From Bacillota bacterium (lineage in GTDB: Bacteria > Bacillota > Clostridia > Christensenellales > Aristaeellaceae): a stretch of 17,317 nucleotides of DNA. Each line of letters starts with the position of its first letter. Within the stretch, counting starts at the first letter, position 1. The stretch is taken from assembly GCA_023404345.1 (NCBI GenBank), contig JAEYCB010000038.1, positions 1-17,317 on the forward strand, given 5' to 3'. Positions 14,086 through 17,317 of this stretch are shown one piece after another. The notes beneath the pieces are model-generated. The model made no database searches. It saw only the letters and a program-made list of their open reading frames with translations, and was not told the origin of the DNA. A program made the translations under genes and the position numbers.

Positions 14086-14114
14086 TTGCGCTGGGAAAAG
14101 TTTTCACGTATAAT
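14086..14114 (+). promoter_or_regulatory. Probable promoter of the XRE regulator gene
   Basis: Consensus TATAAT at 14109-14114 with a weak -35 (TTGCGC, 14086-14091) at 17-bp spacing. Just downstream lies TTGT-AC-ACAA (14117-14126), which could be an operator. Confidence 0.55.
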
Positions 14115-14164
14115 AATTGTACACAAAATGCGCGATCATCTTCTTCCACAAGAGGTGCATGCCA

Positions 14165-14377
14165 ATGAAGCCGTATTATGAAAAATTGCGTGAACTGCGT
14201 GAGGGACAAGATTTGAAGCAATCCGATGTAGCGCTGGTGCTTGGCACCACGCAGCAGGTCTATTCCCGGTATGAAAATGGGATTAATGAGCTGCCGCTGC
14301 GCCATCTGATCACGCTTTGCGGATTCTACCGTGTGAGCGCAGATGTAATTCTGGGCCTGATGGATGACGAGGGATAG
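14165..14377 (+). CDS. Small XRE-family transcriptional regulator
   Basis: 70 aa, almost entirely one helix-turn-helix domain of the Cro/C1 type: KLRELREGQDLKQSDVALVLG, then TTQQVYSRYENGINELPL as recognition region, and LITLCGFYRVSADVILGL as the last helices. The ATG at 14165 has AGAGG nine bases upstream; ATG at 14159 is too close to it. It is monocistronic, with its own promoter and a terminator behind. Targets unknown; autoregulation is typical of the class. Confidence 0.88.
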   Translation: MKPYYEKLRELREGQDLKQSDVALVLGTTQQVYSRYENGINELPLRHLITLCGFYRVSADVILGLMDDEG

Positions 14378-14437
14378 CGCCCGCGTATCCGGAAGGCCAA
14401 AACAAAAGAAAAACAAAATTTCATAAACGGAACAGGC

Positions 14438-14470
14438 AAAAAAGCCCCTGCAAGGCAGGAGGGGCTTTTT
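14438..14470. terminator. Bidirectional terminator between the XRE gene and the HD gene
   Basis: AAAAAAGCCCCT pairs with AGGGGCTTTTT around a 10-nt loop; A-run on one side and T-run on the other, so it works on both strands for these convergent genes. The rest of 14378-14601 shows no gene. Confidence 0.9.
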
Positions 14471-14601
14471 GGGCGTTTTTAAGGGGTAGACGCCTATTGG
14501 AACAATCGCTCACGAGGGAAGCCATCCACTCAATGAAGCAGCCTTTGAACGGAGAAACGGCGCAAACTGTGCATAGTTCAGGAAAGCCCAGAATCTCATC
14601 A

Positions 14602-15183
14602 TCAGAGGCGGCTGAGCTCGTCGGGTGTTAAACTAAAGGAGGGGACAAATTCGCGCATGAATTCATGCACCTCTGGCAGAGAATTCTGATTGATACTGTC
14701 ATAAATGGTCAGTTTGGCATGCGCAAAGTCCATGTTGCCCATCTTTTCTTCCTCAATGCACTTGAGGTAAGCGCTGATGCGGTCCGCCGCTTTTACCAGC
14801 CGCCATTCATAGGTCGTCTGATTGGGATCGACAAAGGGCTTGAAAGCAGGACGCATATCTTCCGGGAGCATGTCCATCAGCTGTGAGCGCGCATCTGCCT
14901 CCACCGCCGCATATGCGTCCTGGATGCCGGGCGTTTTGTACTTGACGGGCGTGGGCAGATCGCCGGTAATCACCTCTCCCACGTCATGATAGAGGGCCAT
15001 TACAGCTACATGCGCAGGGTCGATATCCCGCTGATGCCGCGTCTTGCCCAGCACTGCCAGCCCGTGTGCGATCAGCGCCGTTTGCATGCTGTGCTCCATG
15101 TCATTTTCGGGCACGGTGTTGCGCATCAGTCCCCAGCGCCGGATAAGCTTAAGGCGGTCCAGATAGGCAAAAAAATGGTTCAT
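14602..15183 (-). CDS. HD-domain 5'-deoxynucleotidase, YfbR type
   Basis: Metal-dependent phosphohydrolase that removes phosphate from deoxynucleoside 5'-monophosphates in the YfbR family. 193 aa, the family length. FFAYLDRLKLIRRWGLMRNTVPENDMEHS is the family N terminus. Metal ligands are visible as H31, H66-D67 (in ALYHDVGEVITGDLPTPVKY) and D134 (KAADRISAY), at nearly the spacing known for E. coli YfbR. GGGAG lies 5 nt before the ATG and overlaps the stop region of the upstream 76-aa gene, so the two are coupled. Confidence 0.9.
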   Translation of the reverse strand: MNHFFAYLDRLKLIRRWGLMRNTVPENDMEHSMQTALIAHGLAVLGKTRHQRDIDPAHVAVMALYHDVGEVITGDLPTPVKYKTPGIQDAYAAVEADARSQLMDMLPEDMRPAFKPFVDPNQTTYEWRLVKAADRISAYLKCIEEEKMGNMDFAHAKLTIYDSINQNSLPEVHEFMREFVPSFSLTPDELSRL

Positions 15184-15192
15184 GGGCGCTCC

Positions 15193-15423
15193 CTACAGCA
15201 CGTTGGAGCTGGTGCACTCCACGTACACGCTGCCATCCTTGCGGCGGGTGAGCTTAGCCTTGTTGCCTTCACCGTCGTCAATGGTCATCTTCTCAATGTC
15301 ATTGAGCTGGAGAAAATTGACCACGTCGCTTTCGACAAAGGCCACCCAGTTCTTGCGGTCGCGCTTTTCACGCTCCGGCGTGTCGGAGGTCATTTCTTGA
15401 AGAGTTTTGCGTTCATCAGTCAT
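15193..15423 (-). CDS. Small protein of unknown function (76 aa)
   Basis: Not recognised. Very charged N-terminal third (EREKRDRKNW), then a compact part with FVESDVVNFLQLNDIEKMTIDDGEGNKAKLTRRKDGSVYVECTSS that looks like a small beta-rich fold. No signal peptide or membrane helix. Supported as real by its position behind a good promoter and 9 nt before the yfbR-type gene, whose ribosome site overlaps its stop. Its own ribosome site (AAGGA, about 13 nt away) is weak, so the start could be internal. Confidence 0.7.
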   Translation of the reverse strand: MTDERKTLQEMTSDTPEREKRDRKNWVAFVESDVVNFLQLNDIEKMTIDDGEGNKAKLTRRKDGSVYVECTSSNVL

Positions 15424-15470
15424 GGGTGATATACCGTCCTTTCCTAATAAAGAAATTCGGGGGAGCCTCT

Positions 15471-15499
15471 ATGATACCGCATCCAGCAGGGAATGGCAA
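15471..15499 (-). promoter_or_regulatory. Promoter of the 76-aa/HD-domain operon
   Basis: Minus strand TTGCCA (15494-15499), 17-bp spacer, TATCAT (15471-15476). It starts 7 bp beyond the thiN stop, so read-through from thiN is also likely because no terminator separates them. Confidence 0.75.
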
Positions 15500-15505
15500 G
15501 GGGGA

Positions 15506-16129
15506 TCAAGTGCCTTGGAGAATCAGCAGCGTGCCGCAGCGGACCGAGACCGTCGCGATTTGACCGTCCAGACGGCGGTTGCTTACCCCAAGAGGAAAAT
15601 CACAGGTGAGCGCGGCATCGGATAACGGATAGCTAAGGCCCGTAAGCGTGACGCCTTCGGCCTGCTCGCCGTGGCAGAACACGCTGACCAGCGTGCCGTC
15701 CGGCCGATTTGGCAGGGTAAGCGTGCCGTCCGTCAGGGCCCAGGCATCGTATTCGGGAGCGGCCAGACGCACCGCTGCTCCCATACGGCTGACGCGCGCC
15801 ATACTTTGCAGATTGGCAAGAAGGTGATCCACCCGCCCACCGGCGCAGCCGTAGAGTGCAAAGGTTCGAAAACCGCGCTCCAGTCCATGGTGCAGCGCCA
15901 GACCGGTGTCAGTATCATCCTTGCGGGAAGGAAAACGCAGAATTGGCAGATCGTCGGGGAGGGGGACATCGCCCAAAGAGTCGAAATCGCCCAGAAGGAG
16001 ATCAGGAATATAGCCTAGGGAATGAAGCGCGCGATAGCCGCCGTCGGCGGCGATGACAAGATCGCCGGCGGCAGGTACAAAGCCGCGTGGGGTAAAATCG
16101 CCTGCACCGACGATATAACAGGTGGGCAT
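15506..16129 (-). CDS. thiN: Thiamine pyrophosphokinase
   Basis: Transfers pyrophosphate from ATP to thiamine, giving the coenzyme TPP directly. 207 aa, normal length. Motifs: DGG (29-31), GDFDS (47-51), KDDTD (70-74) and GGRVDH (97-102), all in the N-terminal catalytic domain; the C-terminal part (GTLVSVFCHGEQAEGVTLTGLSYPL, then FPLGVSNR) is the thiamine-binding domain. GGAGG lies 8 nt before the ATG. Divergent from thiT, with which it completes thiamine uptake and activation. The TPP riboswitch is on the other strand and does not control it. Confidence 0.95.
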   Translation of the reverse strand: MPTCYIVGAGDFTPRGFVPAAGDLVIAADGGYRALHSLGYIPDLLLGDFDSLGDVPLPDDLPILRFPSRKDDTDTGLALHHGLERGFRTFALYGCAGGRVDHLLANLQSMARVSRMGAAVRLAAPEYDAWALTDGTLTLPNRPDGTLVSVFCHGEQAEGVTLTGLSYPLSDAALTCDFPLGVSNRRLDGQIATVSVRCGTLLILQGT

Positions 16130-16159
16130 GAAAATCGCCTCCGATGGAAAGATGGGACC

Positions 16160-16188
16160 ATTGTATCACCAAAAACGCCTATTGACAA
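16160..16188 (-). promoter_or_regulatory. Promoter of thiN, overlapping the thiT promoter
   Basis: Minus strand TTGTCA (16183-16188), 17-bp spacer, TACAAT (16160-16165). Its -35 box overlaps the -35 box of the thiT promoter by five bases. Confidence 0.75.
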
Positions 16189-16210
16189 ACACGGCAACGG
16201 GCGGTATGAT
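16182..16210 (+). promoter_or_regulatory. Sigma-A promoter of thiT
   Basis: TTGACA (16182-16187), 17-bp spacer, TATGAT (16205-16210). The first nine bases and the -10 are the same as in the glyS promoter. Transcription should begin near 16217, just before the riboswitch. Confidence 0.9.
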
Positions 16211-16227
16211 ACCCGTAACCGCATAAC

Positions 16228-16314
16228 CGCTGGGGGCGCAGAAATGCTGAGATGGCCTTTGGGCCGGTCCCTTTGAACCTGATGTAGGTAATTCTACCGT
16301 AGGGAAGCGCAGAG
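16228..16314 (+). promoter_or_regulatory. TPP riboswitch (THI element)
   Basis: Conserved cores are present in order: GGGGGCGC, GCTGAGA (16246-16252), CCCTTTGAACCTGAT (16269-16283) and ACCGTAGGGAA ahead of GCGCAG, which closes P1. Binding of TPP is expected to favour the terminator just downstream and switch off thiT. Confidence 0.96.
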
Positions 16315-16328
16315 AAACGAAAGCAGCT

Positions 16329-16358
16329 ACGCCGTTCCCTTTTGGGGCGGCGTTTTTT
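16329..16358 (+). terminator. Riboswitch expression-platform terminator
   Basis: ACGCCG...CCC, loop TTTT, GGG...CGGCGT followed by a T-run. The TTCCC in its 5' arm is complementary to the GGGAA at the 3' end of the aptamer, giving a plausible alternative antiterminator pairing. Confidence 0.88.
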
Positions 16359-16403
16359 GATGACCTGGGGCGGCGTGCGGCAAAAAAAGGAGGTTGGTTT
16401 TCC

Positions 16404-17033
16404 ATGAGTTTCGAGTTTGCCGACGTAAGCCTGACCGGGTGGATCCTGGCAGGTGCACTGGCCGCGCTGGCCGTGGTGCTGCTGATCATCGCGCGCGGAC
16501 GCGTCCGCTGGACTGCCCGCATGCTGGCCAATGCCGCGCTGTGCTTGGCGCTGGCCTTCGTGCTGAGCTACATCAAGCTGTTTGACCTGCCGCAGGGCGG
16601 CGCGGTCACGGCGGCCTCGCTGCTGCCGATCATTGCGTTTGCCTACAGCTACGGTCTTGCGCCGGGCCTGGTGGTGGGTGTGGCCTATGGTCTGCTTCAG
16701 ATGATTCAGGACCCGTGGATTGTCACGCCCGTGCAGGCGATTCTCGACTATCCGCTGGCGTTCGCGTGCATCGCGCTGGCCGCAGTCGCCCGCAAGCTAC
16801 CCGACAGCTGGGGATGGCTCGCCGGTATGGCGCTGGCCGCTGTGGGACGCTTCGTGTGCCACACGTTTACGGGCGTGGTATTCTTTGCAGAGTATGCCGC
16901 GGGAAGCGGGCTGTCGCCGTTTGTGTACTCGGTGTCGTATAATTCATTTGTGTTCGTGGATATGGCGATCTGCGCAGTGGTAATGGCATTCCCGCAGGTT
17001 CGCAGAGCCCTCAGGCGGATGACGGAAAGGTAA
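16404..17033 (+). CDS. thiT: Thiamine transporter substrate-binding subunit ThiT (ECF type)
   Basis: Membrane S-component that binds thiamine and works with a shared ECF energising module encoded elsewhere. 209 aa, six to seven hydrophobic segments. ThiT/YuaJ signatures: LSYIKLFDLPQGGAVTAASLLPIIAFAYSYG, YGLLQMIQDPWIVTPVQAILDYPLAF, GRFVCHTFTGVVFFAEYA and SVSYNSFVFVD, which hold the thiamine-contacting aromatic and acidic residues. The first helix (about 12-30) is extra compared with the shortest ThiT proteins. AAGGAGG lies 10 nt before the ATG. The gene sits behind a TPP riboswitch, which fits the assignment. Confidence 0.95.
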   Translation: MSFEFADVSLTGWILAGALAALAVVLLIIARGRVRWTARMLANAALCLALAFVLSYIKLFDLPQGGAVTAASLLPIIAFAYSYGLAPGLVVGVAYGLLQMIQDPWIVTPVQAILDYPLAFACIALAAVARKLPDSWGWLAGMALAAVGRFVCHTFTGVVFFAEYAAGSGLSPFVYSVSYNSFVFVDMAICAVVMAFPQVRRALRRMTER

Positions 17034-17087
17034 GCATGGGGGCAGAGACCACGGTCTCGGAACGCTGAATAATCTCAGAAATAATGA

Positions 17088-17113
17088 ACTGGGAGGGCAT
17101 TTGCCCTCCCAGT
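17088..17113 (+). terminator. Perfect 11-bp hairpin after thiT, probable terminator
   Basis: ACTGGGAGGGC, loop ATTT, GCCCTCCCAGT. There is no T-run after it, so intrinsic termination is uncertain; it occupies the place of the terminators that precede the other post-gene repeats. Confidence 0.55.
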
Positions 17114-17156
17114 CAGTGTGTCGAAAAAGCTCGCCTGCGGCGATCTTTTCCGCCAG
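17113..17156 (+). repeat. Post-gene hairpin repeat, copy 3 (after thiT)
   Basis: TCAGTGTGTCGAAAAAG, then a TCGCC-TGC-GGCGA stem, then TCTTTTCCGCCAG. Flanks match copies 1 and 2; the stem is different in sequence but paired, with one mismatch at the same place as in the mreD copy. Confidence 0.75.
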
Positions 17157-17206
17157 GCTTGCGCCGTCCGCCTACTCCGCCTTCGGCTGCGCCGGGCGGC
17201 GGACGT

Positions 17207-17312
17207 CGTAAGGAAACCTTGCTACGCAAGGCATCCGAATCCACCGCACATGTCGCTGGATTCGGAATGCAGCTCGGAGGGCTGCGGCCCTCCGAACCTC
17301 CCAAAAGGGTTT
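17207..17312 (+). repeat. Structured dispersed repeat module, copy B (near window edge)
   Basis: Inverted relative to 5855-5961. Contains the identical 17-bp (17207-17223) and 31-bp (17236-17266) blocks, and the CTGCG-loop hairpin with stem TCGGAGGG/CCCTCCGA (17274-17295), followed by CCTCCCAAAAGGG. Between it and copy 3 of the post-gene unit is a further GC-rich GTCCGCC/GGCGGAC hairpin (about 17165-17205). No gene is seen from 17034 to the edge. Confidence 0.8.
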
Positions 17313-17317
17313 TTGAC

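Noticed and set aside
1..17317. CRISPR array, prophage, defence island or rRNA/tRNA genes
   Set aside because: No regularly spaced direct repeats, no phage or nuclease proteins, and no tRNA or rRNA signatures were seen on either strand.

Overview
This window looks like chromosomal DNA from a fairly GC-rich member of the Clostridia (Firmicutes). The evidence is the gene order maf-mreB-mreC-mreD-mrdA-minD-rodA, strong AGGAGG-type ribosome binding sites with frequent GTG/TTG starts, sigma-A type promoters with 17-bp spacers, an ECF thiamine transporter (ThiT) under a TPP riboswitch, and sodium-pump decarboxylase subunits typical of anaerobes. The exact lineage cannot be read from the sequence alone. 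I see no phage, transposase, CRISPR or defence genes; this is mostly core genome.

Layout. (1) 1-1620: hairpins, then a glycyl-tRNA synthetase gene on the minus strand with its own promoter. (2) 1926-5591: promoter, maf, mreB, mreC, mreD (+ strand), 3-nt gaps within maf-mreB and mreC-mreD, ending in a hairpin. (3) 5551-6074: a 524-bp non-coding stretch packed with hairpins. (4) 6075-11416: mrdA (PBP2), minD, rodA and a secreted-looking guanine-deaminase-like protein, ending in a good terminator. (5) 11663-14052: promoter, orphan oadB, a 49-aa OadG-like membrane protein, an unknown two-helix membrane protein and a Usp-like protein. (6) 14086-14377: small XRE regulator. (7) 14602-15499 (minus): an unknown 76-aa protein and a YfbR-type HD nucleotidase. 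(8) 15506-17033: thiN (minus) and TPP-riboswitch-controlled thiT (plus), divergent from overlapping promoters. (9) 17088-17317: hairpin and a structured repeat running off the window.

How the genes work together. Blocks 2 and 4 encode the elongasome: MreB filaments, the MreC/MreD scaffold, the RodA glycosyltransferase and its PBP2 transpeptidase, with MinD for division-site placement. ThiN and ThiT form a thiamine salvage pair: import, then conversion to TPP, which feeds back on thiT through the riboswitch. OadB plus the small subunit are the membrane half of a Na+-translocating decarboxylase whose catalytic subunit is not in the window.

The most unusual signal is non-coding. Four hairpin units of related sequence lie just downstream of gene ends (glyS, mreD, the deaminase, thiT), all in the same orientation relative to the upstream gene, with stems that differ while pairing is kept. 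A second hairpin type with a CTGCG loop occurs three times with compensatory stem changes, and about 105 bp around it is shared between 5855-5961 and 17207-17312. I treat these as a modular dispersed repeat family, unnamed as far as I can tell. Part of it sits directly upstream of mrdA.
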